A stretch of DNA of 64,000 nt from Ariolimax columbianus (Eukaryota; Mollusca; Gastropoda; Stylommatophora; Arionidae): the NCBI GenBank assembly GCA_036924085.1, contig JAVGWX010000013.1:39941893-40005892 (forward strand), written 5' to 3'. Below the pieces are notes generated by a model, which saw nothing but the letters and a program-made list of their open reading frames with translations, made no database searches and was not told the origin of the DNA. Both the position numbers and the translations under genes were made by a program. Positions 42,809 through 54,354 of the stretch are shown piece after piece. The stretch's first letter is position 1, and every line of letters begins with the position of its first letter.

Positions 42809-45077
42809 CTCTCAGGCTGTCCAGCATCTTCTCTCTAGGCCTTCCTCTGTCTCTCAGGCTGTCCAGCATCTTCTCTCTAGGCCTTCCTCTGTCTCCCAGG
42901 CTGTCCAGCATCTTCTCTCTAGGCCTTCCTCTGTCTCTCAGGCTGTCCAGCATCTTCTCTCTAGGCCTTCCTCTGTCTCCCAGGCTGTCCAGCATCTTCT
43001 CTCTAGGCCTTCCTCTGTCTCCCAGGCTGTCAAGCATCTTCTCTCTAGGCCTTCCTCTGTCTCTCAGGCTGTCCAGCATCTTCTCTCTAGGCCTTCCTCT
43101 GTCTCTCAGGCTGTCCAGCATCTTCTCTCTAGGCCTTCCTCTGTCTCTCAGGCTGTCCAGCATCTTCTCTCTAGGCCTTCCTCTGTGTCCCAGGCTGTCC
43201 AGCATCTTCTCTCTAGGCCTTCCTCTGTGTCCCAGGCTGTCCAGCATCTTCTCTCTAGGCCTTCCTCTGTCTCTCAGGCTGTCCAGCATCTTCTCTCTAG
43301 GCCTTCCTCTGTCTCCCAGGCTGTCCAGCATCTTCTCTCTAGGCCTTCCTCTGTCTCTCAGGCTGTCCAGCATCTTCTCTCTAGGCCTTCCTCTGTCTCC
43401 CAGGCTGTCAAGCATCTTCTCTCTAGGCCTTCCATTGTCTCCCAGGCTGTCCAGCATCTTCTCTCTAGGCCTTCCTCTGTCTCCCAGGCTGTCCAGCATC
43501 TTCTCTCTAGGCCTTCCTCTGTCTCCCAGGCTGTCAAGCATCTTCTCTCTAGGCCTTCTTCTGTCTCTCAGGCTGTCCAGCATCTTCTCTCTAGGCCTTC
43601 CTCTGTCTCTCAGGCTGTCCAGCATCTTCTCTCTAGGCCTTCCTCTGTCTCTCAGGCTGTCCAGCATCTTCTCTCTAGGCCTCCCTCTGTGTCCCAGGCT
43701 GTCCAGCATCTTCTCTCTAGGCCTTCCTCTGTCTCCCAGGCTGTCCAGCATCTTCTCTCTAGGATTTCCTCTGTCTCCCAGGCTGTCCAGCATCTTCTTT
43801 CTAGGCCTTCCTCTGTCTCCCAGGCTGTCCAGCATCTTCTCTCTAGGCCTTCCTCTGTCTCCCAGGCTGTCCAGCATCTTCTCTCTAGGCCTTCCTCTGT
43901 CTCCCAGGCTGTCAAGCATCTTCTCTCTAGGCCTTCCATTGTCTCCCAGGCTGTCCAGCATCTTCTCTCTAGGCCTTCCTCTGTCTCCCAGGCTGTCCAG
44001 CATCTTCTCTCTAGGCCTTCCTCTGTCTCCCAGGCTGTCAAGCATCTTCTCTCTAGGCCTTCCTCTGTCTCTCAGGCTGTCCAGCATCTTCTCTCTAGGC
44101 CTTCCTCTGTCTCTCAGGCTGTCCAGCATCTTCTCTCTAGGCCTTCCTCTGTCTCTCAGGCTGTCCAGCATCTTCTCTCTAGGCCTTCCTCTGTGTCCCA
44201 GGCTGTCCAGCATCTTCTCTCTAGGCCTTCCTCTGTGTCCCAGGCTGTCCAGCATCTTCTCTCTAGGCCTTCCTCTGTCTCTCAGGCTGTCCAGCATCTT
44301 CTCTCTAGGCCTTCCTCTGTCTCCCAGGCTGTCAAGAATCTTCTCTCTAGGCCTTCCTCTGTCTCCCAGGCTGTCCAGCATCTTCTCTCTAGGCCTTCCT
44401 CTGTCTCCCAGGCTGTCCAGCATCTTCTCTCTAGGCCTACCTCTGTCTCCCAGGCTGTCCAGCATCTTCTCTCTAGGCCTTCCTCTGTCTCCCAGGCTGT
44501 CCAGCATCTTCTCTCTAGGCCTTCCTCTGTCTCCCAGGCTGTCCAGCATCTTCTCTCTAGGCCTTCCTCTGTCTCCCAGGCTGTCCAGCATCTTCTCTCT
44601 AGGCCTTCCTCTCCCAGGCTGTCCAGCATCTTCTCTCTAGGCCTTCCTCTGTCTCCCAGGCTGTCCAGCATCTTCTCTCTAGGCCTTCCTCTGTCTCCCA
44701 TGCTGTCCAGCATCTTCTCTCTAGGCCTTGCTCTGTCTCCCAGGCTGTCCAGCATCTTCTCTCTAGGCCTTCCTCTGTCTCCCAGGCTGTCCAGCATCTT
44801 CTCTCTAGGCCTTCCTCTGTCTCCCAGGCTGTCCAGCATCTTCTCTCTAGGCCTTCCTCTGTCTCCCAGGCTGTCCAGCATCTTCTCTCTAGGCCTTCCT
44901 CTGTCTCCCAGGCTGTCCAGCATCTTCTCTCTAGGCCTTCCTCTGTCTCCCAGGCTGTCCAGCATCTTCTCTCTAGGCCTTCCTCTGTCTCCCAGGCTGT
45001 CCAGCATCTTCTCTCTAGGCCTTCCTCTGTCTCCCAGGCTGTCCAGCATCTTCTCTCTAGGCCTTCCTCTGTCTCTC
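42809..45077 (-). repeat. 42-bp array inside LINE L2, about 54 copies
   Basis: The minus strand encodes the 14-residue unit MLDSLGDRGRPREK, the natural end of this LINE ORF (compare the single tail in L1 at 10,325-10,400). GDRG, RDRG, GHRG and GDNG variants mark units. Variant order repeats at a 504-bp (12-unit) offset: the 'ccattgtctc' unit is at 43,431 and again at 43,935. A 4-base deletion near 44,610 shifts the frame, so the native frame survives only through the first 11 or so units from the LINE side. Confidence 0.95.
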
Positions 45078-45607
45078 CTTCCTGCTAACGTTCCCGTTGT
45101 AACGACGTGCACCAAGCCATCTCTTATCATATCATGCCCAACAAAATTATGGCTGTCTTGTTCTGATTCTTTCAATGAGGTTTCTTTGTATTTGTACCTC
45201 CTCGAGTACTCTATAATTATTTTTCCTTGTAGTCCATGGGATCCGCAGCATTCTTCTGTAAAACCACATCTCCGTTGCTTCCAAAGATCTAAGAATTTGT
45301 TTGATAAGTGTCCATGATTCCATGTCATAGGTCAGCACTGGTTTCACGTACAATCCAAGGACTCTCTTCCTCAGTTCTAGCGACAACTTTTTGTTGCACA
45401 ATAGTCGTTTCATGGTCTGGACGATCGATTTTTCTTGGGCTATTCTGCATTTGATTTCAGAATTGCATCTTCCCTCTGATGTTCTAGTATTTAAACGTAT
45501 TCAGTTGTCTCAAGTCGGTCCCCTTCACTTTGGCAAACCATTTTGGAAAGTTCGGCTTCTTGTTCCCTGTCATCATTTCTGTTTTCTTTTTATTTAAGCT
45601 GTGGCCT

Positions 45608-45888
45608 CTGCCTTCACTTAGCGGAACTACCATGCCAACCATTGCCTTCACTTAGCGGAACTACCATGCCAACCATTGCCTTCACTTAGCGGAACTACCA
45701 TGCCAACCATTGCCTTCACTTAGCGGAACTACCATGCCAACCATTGCCTTCACTTAGCGGAACTACCATGCCAACCATTGCCTTCACTTAGCGGAACTAC
45801 CATGCCAACCATTGCCTTCACTTAGCGGAACTACCATGCCAACCATTGCCTTCACTTAGCGGAACTACGATGGCTACCATTGCCTTTT
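45608..45888 (-). repeat. 34-bp array inside LINE L2, about 8 copies
   Basis: Units of 'ccttcacttagcggaactac' plus 'catgccaaccattg'. In L1 the aligned position (10,888-10,935) has one diverged copy ('ccttcgttttaactttgctg' then 'aactaccttgtttgcc'). The flanks on the left of the array align with L1 as well, so the array was made in place. Confidence 0.85.
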
Positions 45889-45906
45889 GATTATCATTAT
45901 CCCTGC

Positions 45907-46265
45907 GGGATCAAGATGCCGATCAGCTCATGAGCTGCAGTGGTCAGCGGCCCATAGCTGACTGCTAGCGTCAGGGCCAGCGAAGCAGAGCTGCCAAGAC
46001 CCTTCTACACCTCCACGCGGTGATCCTGGATAACAGGCTGGAGCAGGGCAGACTGGCTAAGGAGAAGGGATCGAAGAGGGAATGCTAACCTGGTGCTCAT
46101 AAAATGCTGGCTGAAGTCGGATATGTTGGACCGAAAGGTGCAAATATCGTAGCCAAGCTGTAAATTACGACACAATGCATTCCGTTCTCTGGACTACACT
46201 CTGCTACTTAAGCCCTTTCAGAGTTTGGTAGCGGGAGATTGAGAACGAACAAAGCCAAGCTAAGC
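45907..46265 (+). mobile_element. SINE2, full length, with 12-bp target-site duplication
   Basis: Flanked by CATTATCCCTGC at 45,895-45,906 and 46,266-46,277. From the left it reads 'gggatcaagatgccgatcag', core at about 46,110, then 'agtttggtagcgggagattg'. The tail is 'gaacaaagccaagctaag' rather than GAA repeats. Confidence 0.92.
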
Positions 46266-46277
46266 CATTATCCCTGC

Positions 46278-46400
46278 TGTTCTGAACTCGTGCAACCTGT
46301 TTCCAGGCAACCACTTGCAAGCGGAGTAGATTCTTGGTCAGGTCTGGTGCGCTGACATTGACACAATTAGCCAGAAATGAATCACCAACTGATGTCCGCT
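46278..46400 (-). mobile_element. SINE2b 5'-half fragment
   Basis: 'tgcaacctgtttccaggcaa', 'ccacttgcaagc' and 'tggtgcgctgac' match the alternative 5' half seen at 22,370-22,450 and 37,225-37,330. Confidence 0.5.
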
Positions 46401-46444
46401 CGGCCATTGCATTATCTCAAATAATTATTCCGACCTGTCCATCC

Positions 46445-46640
46445 CAACCACTGGAAGAGTGGCCTAGAAGTAAAACGTCCGTTTAACAATCCCAACTCAC
46501 ACGGCTTGAATCCCACCATGTCCAGTTTGGCAGAACGCCGGATTTTTTTTCAGTACCATCGCTTCTTCACGTACGAAAAGCAATTTGCAACCTACCGTAC
46601 TGCACATCTGCCAAGACACGGATAACAGCCAAATAGGTCG
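46445..46640 (-). other. Possible degenerate tRNA-like head
   Basis: 'gagtggcctagaagtaaaac' and 'cggcttgaatcccacc' have a tRNA-like look on the plus strand. The following sequence has no partner in the window. Low confidence. Confidence 0.25.
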
Positions 46641-46644
46641 ACGT

Positions 46645-48260
46645 TTGTAAGAAACGACATTCTGCAAAGGGTAATCTACTTACTTTACTTAAACCTCCTG
46701 CACACTCCTAAAAGACACTTTTGCTCTAACTCATCAGAACAAAGCATAGGACTGCAAGACCAACCAATAAACACGTTGTTGTTGCTTTCTCTCGAGGCTA
46801 CTAAGTGCGCAACAACTGGCGGGGTTTCATTGTTAGCAGCAAGTAGACCTGGCTCTTTCCTAGCGGTTTTGCAATGCAAAGATTATTTTATATGATATTG
46901 AGAAATTAGTCGCCCTCACCATGCACATCCCTATTCAGTTTCCAAACTGTATAGTAACCCCTTTTTGAGGGATCATAATATCAGTGTCCCAAACCTCATC
47001 TGACACGTCATTAAAAATAAACGGAAATGTTTCAATTAAATATACAAGATCCTTTTTGAGAATGTGTATATCCAGTCTCCTTCATAATGATAACATGTGG
47101 TCACTAATTGAAATTTAAAAATGTAATATATTTAATTTAATATAATTGTATACATAAGAAATGTCTACACATTTTAAGTAACTCACAATAAGAAATGATA
47201 AATGCGTCCCTTTTTATGTGTTGAATGTCTTTAAGTTTTTAATTCACAACATACACCAACGATTTAACTTGAACCTATAACGTAATAATTAATGATTACA
47301 AATAATATACACTAACCAAAAATATTGCCTGCATATTATATTTTACAAAATTGAAGAAATCCTTATGCAAAATCATCATGGTAATTACACTCGCATAGAA
47401 AAATATATGATATATTAGAGACATTAAATAACACATAGGTTTGTTATTCTAGTGTATCAATTATATGGTTATTGTACAAAGTATCCTAGACTCTTGATAT
47501 ATTATCGGGGTTTGTTAATATATAGTTTATAAGTTGTCTGCGCACTTCGATTTTATATTCTTTCACGAGATGGAAAGAATCATCCCAATATCTACCCAGA
47601 CCTCCTCCTCTTCCCCTGTTCATTGAATTTTATCACCCACCCCTTCCCCCCCCCCGCCCCCCCAACCCCCAGTGTTGACTAACCACACCCCATTCCAACC
47701 GCTGTCTATCTCTGAGGACCCAGTTGCAGTGGAGTATCATCAAGTTTTCTTCGAAAATCAGAAATTTCTTACACCCGGAGCAAGTTTCAACACAAGACTG
47801 GTATGAAAACATAAATGCAAGCAGTGATGAAGATCTGAAATTACAAAACCAGATGAAAAGGGGAAGTCATCGCTGATGTTCTCATACCAGATTAAAGAAC
47901 TCAAATACTTTAATTTACTTACTCAATGTTTTATTTTCAAATGTGTATTTGTATATGGTTTATCATCTTCATGGTCACTTCATTTTCATTCATCAGTTAT
48001 ACATTTAATGTTATTGCGTTTTCACTATATTTTTCATTATAAATTGATGATGATTTGAAATTAAAAGAGATAAAACATAAAATAAGAATTTAAAAAAAGG
48101 AAAAAAGGTCCCTATCTATTTTGAAAAAAAGTGTTGTCCCATAAATGATCCCATGAATTAGAAATTTGGCATTTTTTTTACCTCGTGAGACTGACAGTGT
48201 ACACCAAGTGGAAAGAAATGGAGACCACCTATCAACGATACGAGGAATGACGAGGATCAT
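46645..48260. other. AT-rich stretch, no recognised gene
   Basis: 1.6 kb of strongly AT-rich sequence (densest 47,000-47,560 and 47,880-48,170) with a C-rich run at 47,640-47,672. No ORF with a recognisable domain and no repeat partner. Confidence 0.4.
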
Positions 48261-48264
48261 CTAA

Positions 48265-48619
48265 TCTTCTTCTTCATCTTCGTTCATGCACAATCCCCCG
48301 CTACCAAGTCATGAAAAAAGCTTTGCAAGAAGCAGAATATGTTCCAGAGAACGGAATGAGGTGTGTCGTAGTTTACGGCTTGACTGCGAGATGTGCACCT
48401 TTCCGACACATCCGACTTCAGCATGCATTTGTTATTACCGGGTTAGTCTTTTCTCTTCGATCCATTCTACTTAGCCAATCTGCTCTGCTACAGCCTGTTA
48501 TCCAGGATCACCGCGTGGAGATGTAGAAGAGTCTTGGCAGCTCTGGTTCGCTGGCCCTGACTCTAGCAGTCAGCTATGGGTCGCTGACCACTGCAGCTCA
48601 TGAATAGCTCAGCGACTTG
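48265..48619 (-). mobile_element. SINE2, nearly full length
   Basis: A TTC-rich left edge, 'cccgctaccaagtcatgaaa', core 'cacatccgacttcagcatgc' and 5' half to 'gaccactgcagctcatgaat'. No convincing duplication at the flanks. Confidence 0.85.
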
Positions 48620-48671
48620 TTCCCTGGTCATCAAATGTCATGAAATACTTTTGCATCACTGAAACACTGGG

Positions 48672-48828
48672 TTAGGTATTTACAGATACACACATGCGTC
48701 CAAGCACTGGTTTATACGTCCTTATATAGCCCAATTGACTACGATCTGGGGCGGAAGAGTTCATGCCTCCGTCAGTAGATACAGAGAGGCAAACATTTAA
48801 GATACAAACAAAGAAGATTCAGCGCTTC
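48672..48828. repeat. F7 interspersed repeat, copy 1
   Basis: 'acacacatgcgtccaagcac', 'tggtttatacgtcctta', 'gcctccgtcagtag' and 'ggcaaaca' match the copy at 54,355-54,495. Confidence 0.75.
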
Positions 48829-48940
48829 GGAAATCACATTGCTGATTTCGATTTAGTTTTCCAGGCAGCTGTAACACACCATCTTTCCATATGAGTGTCA
48901 AGGGCGTAAGATAGGAGTTTTCGTCAATATGTTGGACCTG

Positions 48941-49296
48941 GGATCAAGATGCTTAGCAGCGCATGAGCTGCAGTGGTCAGCGACTCATAGCAGACTGCTA
49001 GCGTCAGGGCCAGCGAACAAAAGCTGCCAAGACCCTTCTACATCTCCACGCGTTGATCTTGGAGAATATACTGCAGCAGGGCAGATTGGCTAAGTAGAAC
49101 CGATCTAAAAGGAAATGCTAACCCGGTACTCAAAAAATGCTGGCTGAAGTCGGATGGTTGGACCAAAAGGTGCAAATATCGCAGTCAAGCTGTAACTACG
49201 ATACAACGCATTACGTTCTCTGGACTACATTCTGCTACTTAAGCCCTTTCAGTGTTTGGTAGTGGGAGATTGAGAATGAACGACGCCAAGCCAAGC
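48941..49296 (+). mobile_element. SINE2, full length, with 16-bp target-site duplication
   Basis: Flanked by CAATATGTTGGACCTG at 48,925-48,940 and 49,297-49,312. Reads 'ggatcaagatgcttagcagc' to 'gagattgagaatgaacgacg'. The tail is 'ccaagccaagc', like the 45,907 copy. Confidence 0.93.
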
Positions 49297-49539
49297 CAAT
49301 ATGTTGGACCTGACTCACGAATCATGGCATATGTACACCAAATTGCGGTTTAACGAAATTTCTCTCTTGGTTTATGATTCTTGATTCTCGTAAACAACAT
49401 CATCACACAGGGGACATTTCCGTCCAAGCAGCCAGCTAAGCGTACGTATACTCAGTCCCAGTCAGATGTTGATTTCGTGATCTTTCCAGACAGAACAGAC
49501 TTTCTCCCCTAGTCACGTCAAAATCTATCATCCTCTGCA

Positions 49540-50208
49540 CATATGCATTTCCGTGACCCTCTGTCTCTTCATCATTCTGTCCATGATTACCCTTATCAAC
49601 ACAACCCTGTCTCTTCATCATTCTGTCCATGACTGCCATTATCAACTCAACCCTGTCTCTCTATCATTCTGTCCATGACTGCCATTATCAACTCAACCCT
49701 GTCTCTTCATCATTCTGTAGACTGTCCATGACTGCCCTTATCAACTCAACGCTGCCTCTTTATCATTCTGTAGACTGTCCATGACTGCCCTTATCCACTC
49801 AACCCTGTCTCTTCATCATTCTGTAGACTGTCCATGACTGCCCTTATCAACTCAACCCTGTCTCTTTATCATTCTGTAGACTGTCCATGACTACCCTTAT
49901 CAACTCAACCCTGTATCTTCATCATTCTGTCCATGACTGCCCTTATCAACTCAACCCTGTCTCTCCATCATTCCGTAGACTGTCCATGACTGCCCTTATT
50001 AACTCAACCTTGTCTCTTCATCATTCTGTCCATGACTGCCCTTATCAACTCAACCTTGTCTCTTCATCATTCTGTCCATGACTGCCCTTATCAACTCAAC
50101 CCTGTCTCTTCATCATTCTGTCCATGACTGCCCTTATCAACTCAACCCTGTCTCTCCATCATTCTGTAGACTGTCCATGACTACCCTTATAAACTCAACC
50201 CTGTCTCT
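49540..50208. repeat. 46/53-bp minisatellite, about 13 copies
   Basis: Units of 'cctgtctcttcatcattctg', optional 'tagactg', and 'tccatgactgcccttatcaa' plus 'ctcaac'. The optional 7 bases come and go between neighbours. It lies directly beside the L5 LINE and may be derived from it, but the ancestral unit was not identified in a LINE motif. Confidence 0.92.
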
Positions 50209-50870
50209 CGTCATCACCGCGTCGTTCACTACAGTTCGTCCCGCCACTGCATCAGCTCCTTCGTTGCCCCAGACGCCGATATGTCCCGGGCTGTAGATTC
50301 ACGGGACACCTTGTATACCAGAGTTGTTCAAAAGAGAGGCGCACTCCGTTCGAAGCATGCCCTGCGAGTCTGACAGTATCACTGCTTGTATCACCGGTTG
50401 CGTCACTAAGCGAGTCAGGGCAGCTGTAACCATCTCAATCTCCATTATCATAGTCGATGTGACAAAAGGCCCTATTGCTGTTGTAAAACTATCTCGTATT
50501 TCCTCGTTTGTAACTCGATCTTTGTACCTGACGTTTAAAAGTCTTCGGAAAGATCTTATCTCCAAGGCCTGTATCCTTCGCTGACGGTCCACTGTAACTG
50601 TCCATGTCTCACAAGCATATAAGAATATAGGCAGGACCATTGTACGCATTAATCTGATTTACGTGGATTGTGTTAACCATTTATCTTGCCACATTTTGTT
50701 AAGCCGTGTAAGCGCCGCTATTGTCTGTGCTATTCAGGCCAACACCTCACATTTTGACCCTGCATCACTGATAATCGACCCTAGATATTTAAAACGGTCA
50801 ACCACTTCGAGTTCCTGACCATTAGCTTTTATCCTACTGTTGAAGCCCTAGGCGTTGTTGGTCATTAATT
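50209..50870 (-). mobile_element. LINE RT C-terminal region, L5
   Basis: Minus strand: PIFLYACETWTVTVDRQRRI then IRSFRRLLNVRYKDRVTNEE. This is the thumb and post-RT region of a LINE ORF. Further upstream (50,700-50,870) decayed frames carry 'AGKTKIND'-like and 'RVDYQ' pieces at the expected positions. Frameshifts; inactive. Confidence 0.75.
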
Positions 50871-50874
50871 TTTG

Positions 50875-51735
50875 TCTTCCCAGCGTTTATCTTCACGGTC
50901 CTCCTGTCTGTAGTATAATTCAAGGCTCCTCAGTAAGTTCACCACTATGGAGAATGTCATGCGATCACCGTCTTGTTGACCAGGTGCTGTGACACAGACT
51001 GTATTCAGAACCACGAACGTTGATGTGATGTAGGCGCTTGCACAGCGTGTTTCACCAAATACTGAATTCAAGTGTTAAGTAACCACGACCTCTATTTGTT
51101 CAGGACGATATAGGCCCATTGTGTCGACCTATTCACAAATAGAATAGCTCTAGCTCAGATGGTAATACGGAATTACGTGGCCTTTCTCCCATTTTCGATA
51201 AAAGTCTCGTTAGCGTACTGGAACAGGTGATGCATAGTCCGCTTAAGCCGACCGCTGATCTGTGCCTTAGGGGGGTCTTCCAGGCAGGTAGTGGTCTGAT
51301 CTAACACTGGTTCTCCATAGGTGACTCCTTTCATTGTCGTGTCTGGTGGACAGTTTCAATAGTTGACCTAACATTGGGAAGGGATCAGGTAATTACCACG
51401 AAAGTGACCGTACTTTGAATCAGAACAGGGTAACTTTGAAGTACCAAATCGGAGGTGTCCAGTTCTAATTTTACCATAGCCATAAAGGGTTTATTTGTCA
51501 GGTGGAAGCTCCTGCCAGACCACATATCTTGTGATTGACATACAAATGTGAAAAGCAATAAAGAGCGCAATTTTTATAACACCCGGTCATGAGAATTAAG
51601 ATTAGCAGCAGGGCCATGTGAATCAAACTGACCAAGGGTCGCCGGGCGTTCTTTTCTTGGTTCCTGGAATACAGGCTGTGCTACAGCAATACAGTCAAAG
51701 AGGTGGGGATCGATATTGTATCCGCATTGTGGCGA
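50875..51735. other. No clear feature
   Basis: Possibly the decayed 5' part of L5 up to about 51,070. Beyond that nothing was recognised. Confidence 0.3.
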
Positions 51736-51737
51736 AC

Positions 51738-51826
51738 TTAACTGGATCAAGATGCTGAGTAGTACATGAGCTGCAGCGGTCAGGGCCCATAGCTGACTGC
51801 TAGCGTGAGGGGGCCAGCGAACCAGA
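51738..51826 (+). mobile_element. SINE2 5' fragment
   Basis: 'ggatcaagatgctgagtagt' through 'ctgactgctagcgtgagggg' and 'gccagcgaacca'. The element stops there. Confidence 0.75.
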
Positions 51827-51945
51827 ATTTGATTCCGTCGGGCTGAGTCCTGGACAAGCGAGTAGCACATATTGCGGTCTCATATGGATAAGTGCAGTTG
51901 TGACCAGTTTAGATTCGTGTATAGGGTCTAGCTTGTTTACGAAAG

Positions 51946-52530
51946 GGATCAAGATGATGTAGCGGTCAGCTACATAAAGCTGACTACTAGCGTCAGAGTC
52001 AGCGAATCGAAGCTGACAAGACCCTTCTATACCTCAGCTTAGTTATCCTGGGAAACAGGCTACAACCGACTGGCTGCAGAATAGGGATCGAAGAGGGAAG
52101 GCTGAGAACGTTCAGGGCTTGGTAGCGGGAGGCTGAGAACGTTCAGGGCTTGGTAGCGGGAGGCTGAGAACGTTCAGGGCTTGGTAGCCGGAGATTGAGA
52201 ACATTCAGGGCTTGATAGCGGGACGTTGAGAACGTTCAGGGATTGGTAGCGGGAGTGAGAGAACGTTCAGGGCTTGGTAGGGGGAGATTGAGAACGTTCA
52301 GGGCTTGATAGCCGGAGATTGAGAACATTCAGGGCTTGATAGCGGGAGATTGAGAACATTCAGGGCTTGGTAGCGGGAGGTTGAGAACGTTCCGGGCTTG
52401 GTAGCGGGAGATTTAGAACATTCAGGGCTTGGTAGCGGGAGGTTGAGAACGTCCAGGGATTGGTAGCGGGAGTGAGAGTACGTTCAGGGCTTGGTAGCGG
52501 GAGATTGAGAACTAACGACGAAGAATAAGA
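51946..52530 (+). mobile_element. SINE2 with internal 31-bp expansion, second case
   Basis: The 5' half starts 'gggatcaagatgatgtagcg'. The core and part of the 3' body (about 52,095) are missing, and thirteen 31-bp units plus the GAA tail 'aactaacgacgaagaataag' follow. This mirrors the plus-strand reading of the 34,286 copy. Confidence 0.85.
52105..52515 (+). repeat. 31-bp array from the SINE2 3' end, 13 copies
   Basis: Unit 'gttcagggcttggtagcggg' plus 'agattgagaac'. The last unit is continuous with the normal SINE2 tail. Confidence 0.92.
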
Positions 52531-52534
52531 AATA

Positions 52535-53555
52535 AACTTACTGACGTATAGCAGTGTGAACCGGATCAACCTTCCCATGTACACGTCGTAGGATTGTAAA
52601 ACGCCACCAAAAGGAAATGTCACGAGTGAAACCAACTCAGTTGTCCCAACAACACACAATTAAACTACTCTCTATTTAATATTAAACGCGACACCTTTAA
52701 CCGCCTCAAACCTAACAAATAAATGATAATTTTCGTAAATGTCAACACATAACAAAGACGGAGTTCATTACAATATTTACTTTATGTCTGTGTTTAAGCG
52801 CCCATGTCATACATAGCTCAACCAGCGATTTGAATTATCTTGTCATTCACCTTCAGCATGCCGCTCTCGTCATATGTATCTGGAACTTTGGAACAAATTA
52901 TCAGATGATCTGGATCTTGTACCACACCAAAGTACCATGTATCGCCGTCTGAAAGACCTAAATTCTTCGTGTTTTTCATTCATCGCAATGCGTCAGTTCG
53001 AAGTCCGTTTATTGTCTTCCAAAATGAGTAGGGTAAGTGATGTCCAGGGGCAGGTTCCTCCTGAAGTCCGATCCCTGGGCCCTGTATCATTTCGTGTTAT
53101 ATTTGAGTAGAGGACGTTCAGGGCTTGTTTGTATGGGCTTGTTGATTTCAGGAAACTATGCCTGGATTTGAGTCTTGTGATCTGCTCTTGGTGTCCAAAC
53201 ATTGGGTGTCTAGGGTCGTTTTCCTATTTCTCTCATGCAATTTCAAACACCGCGCTTCTTGTTACTGTAGGTAGAGCTATGCCAATTATAGGCTATATTT
53301 TACAGTGGAGGTGGGTTTTATGCATCCTGACAGTATCCTGCCTGCCTCGTGTATTGCTATATCAATGAGTTTTGGGTCGGCAGAATTTCTCTAGACTAGT
53401 TCATAACCGAAACCAGTTTTATGGATTCCTCAACTCATTTGTTGGAGGTGCTGTTTCAGTGGCAAGGTTTAGAAATATAGAAGTTGCTAGACTCACTCAC
53501 AACCTTTCCTCGCCCTGTGTCACATTTGCGTAGAATGATCCATTTTATCGACATC
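52535..53555. other. No recognised gene
   Basis: The plus frame 52,874-53,110 is open but matches no family I know. Confidence 0.3.
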
Positions 53556-53559
53556 CTAC

Positions 53560-53645
53560 AGTTATCTCGTCTGCAAATAGGTACCTGGCTTAGTATTGGG
53601 GCAGAAAAGACAACGAGGAAGGTAACTAGCCACCTCCACTTCATA
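53560..53645 (+). mobile_element. SINE6-like fragment
   Basis: 'gcaaataggtacctggctta' and 'gacaacgaggaaggtaacta' resemble the SINE6 body at 7,450-7,560. Confidence 0.35.
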
Positions 53646-53784
53646 AAAAGCGAAGGCTTCGTATGATGGTTCTCTGACAGCAGTGTCTGCTATTGGGATG
53701 TCTTGGCCTTTTCCTTTTAAATTTCCAGCACAAAGATCGGTAAAGAGTCAACAATAATGAAGTGGAACAATGCTCATAGATAAG

Positions 53785-54085
53785 GATGTTGTTGTTGAAC
53801 TCTCAAAATGAGTAAGTTTACTCTTTAGCACGCCCTGAAAAGAGCGTTAAGTAGCGATTTGTAGTAGCTTTCCTCACATCCCGCGGGTGCTGATGTTTGT
53901 GGGCCGCTGTTCTCCAGGTGGTTGTGCTACGCTTGGCTTCGTCTGCCTGACGTTTACTTCTACTTGGATCAAGTCGATCCACATCTAGTCAGCCAGACTG
54001 CCTTGGAAACAGCCTGATTCCAGGAAAGGTATCATGTAAGAGAGATCGTGATCCTGATCATAATATTGTGACTGACTGGACTAGC
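53785..54085 (-). mobile_element. SINE3 copy
   Basis: GTTGTTGTTG edge, 'caaaatgagtaagtttactc', 'tagctttcctcacatcccgc', 'gtggttgtgctacgcttggc', 'gatccacatctagtcagcca' and 'tcctgatcataatattgtga'. Confidence 0.8.
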
Positions 54086-54089
54086 TAAT

Positions 54090-54345
54090 CAGTTCCCCTC
54101 ACAAATGAGGTAGATGAAGGGCTGAAATATATGTGAGTTCGTATGTTTGTATATATATATAGGGTAACTCTGGTAACTGACAATGAGTCAACTCTCAGAC
54201 TCTCTGCTCCTTCTCTCTTCTCACTTCACTCTTTTTCATTTGACTCTGTCCTACAGTCACACTCTTGCACAACTTTCACACGCGCCCTATAGGTGAGACC
54301 CTTCCATTGCACTTTGGTTGGGCTGGCTTCTGAGAGCGAACAAAC
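54090..54345. other. No recognised feature
   Basis: A CT-rich stretch near 54,195-54,260 with no gene evidence. Confidence 0.25.
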
Positions 54346-54354
54346 CTAGCATAG

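Larger units (their letters stand above)
42715..45895 (-). mobile_element. RTE/CR1-like LINE, L2, with two internal arrays
   Basis: Same family as L1 (10,211-11,127): the 3' ATGATG-type end, C-terminal tail, FVGHDMIRDGLVHVVTTGTL, ATEMWFYRRMLRIPW (near 45,250-45,300), LCNKKLSLELRKRVLGLYVK (near 45,345-45,405) and upstream decayed RT. Two stretches that occur about once in L1 are tandem arrays here: the tail phrase (42,809-45,077) and an RT-side segment (45,608-45,888). The right edge is cut by a SINE2 inserted at 45,907. Confidence 0.88.

Noticed and set aside
42801..45317. 838-residue plus-strand open frame, the longest in the window
   Set aside because: It is the antisense reading of the 42-bp array inside a minus-strand LINE. 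The unit length is a multiple of 3 and has no stops, so openness is automatic.
52874..53368. Possible host exons in plus-strand frames
   Set aside because: Open frames are short, with no recognisable domain and no convincing splice sites.
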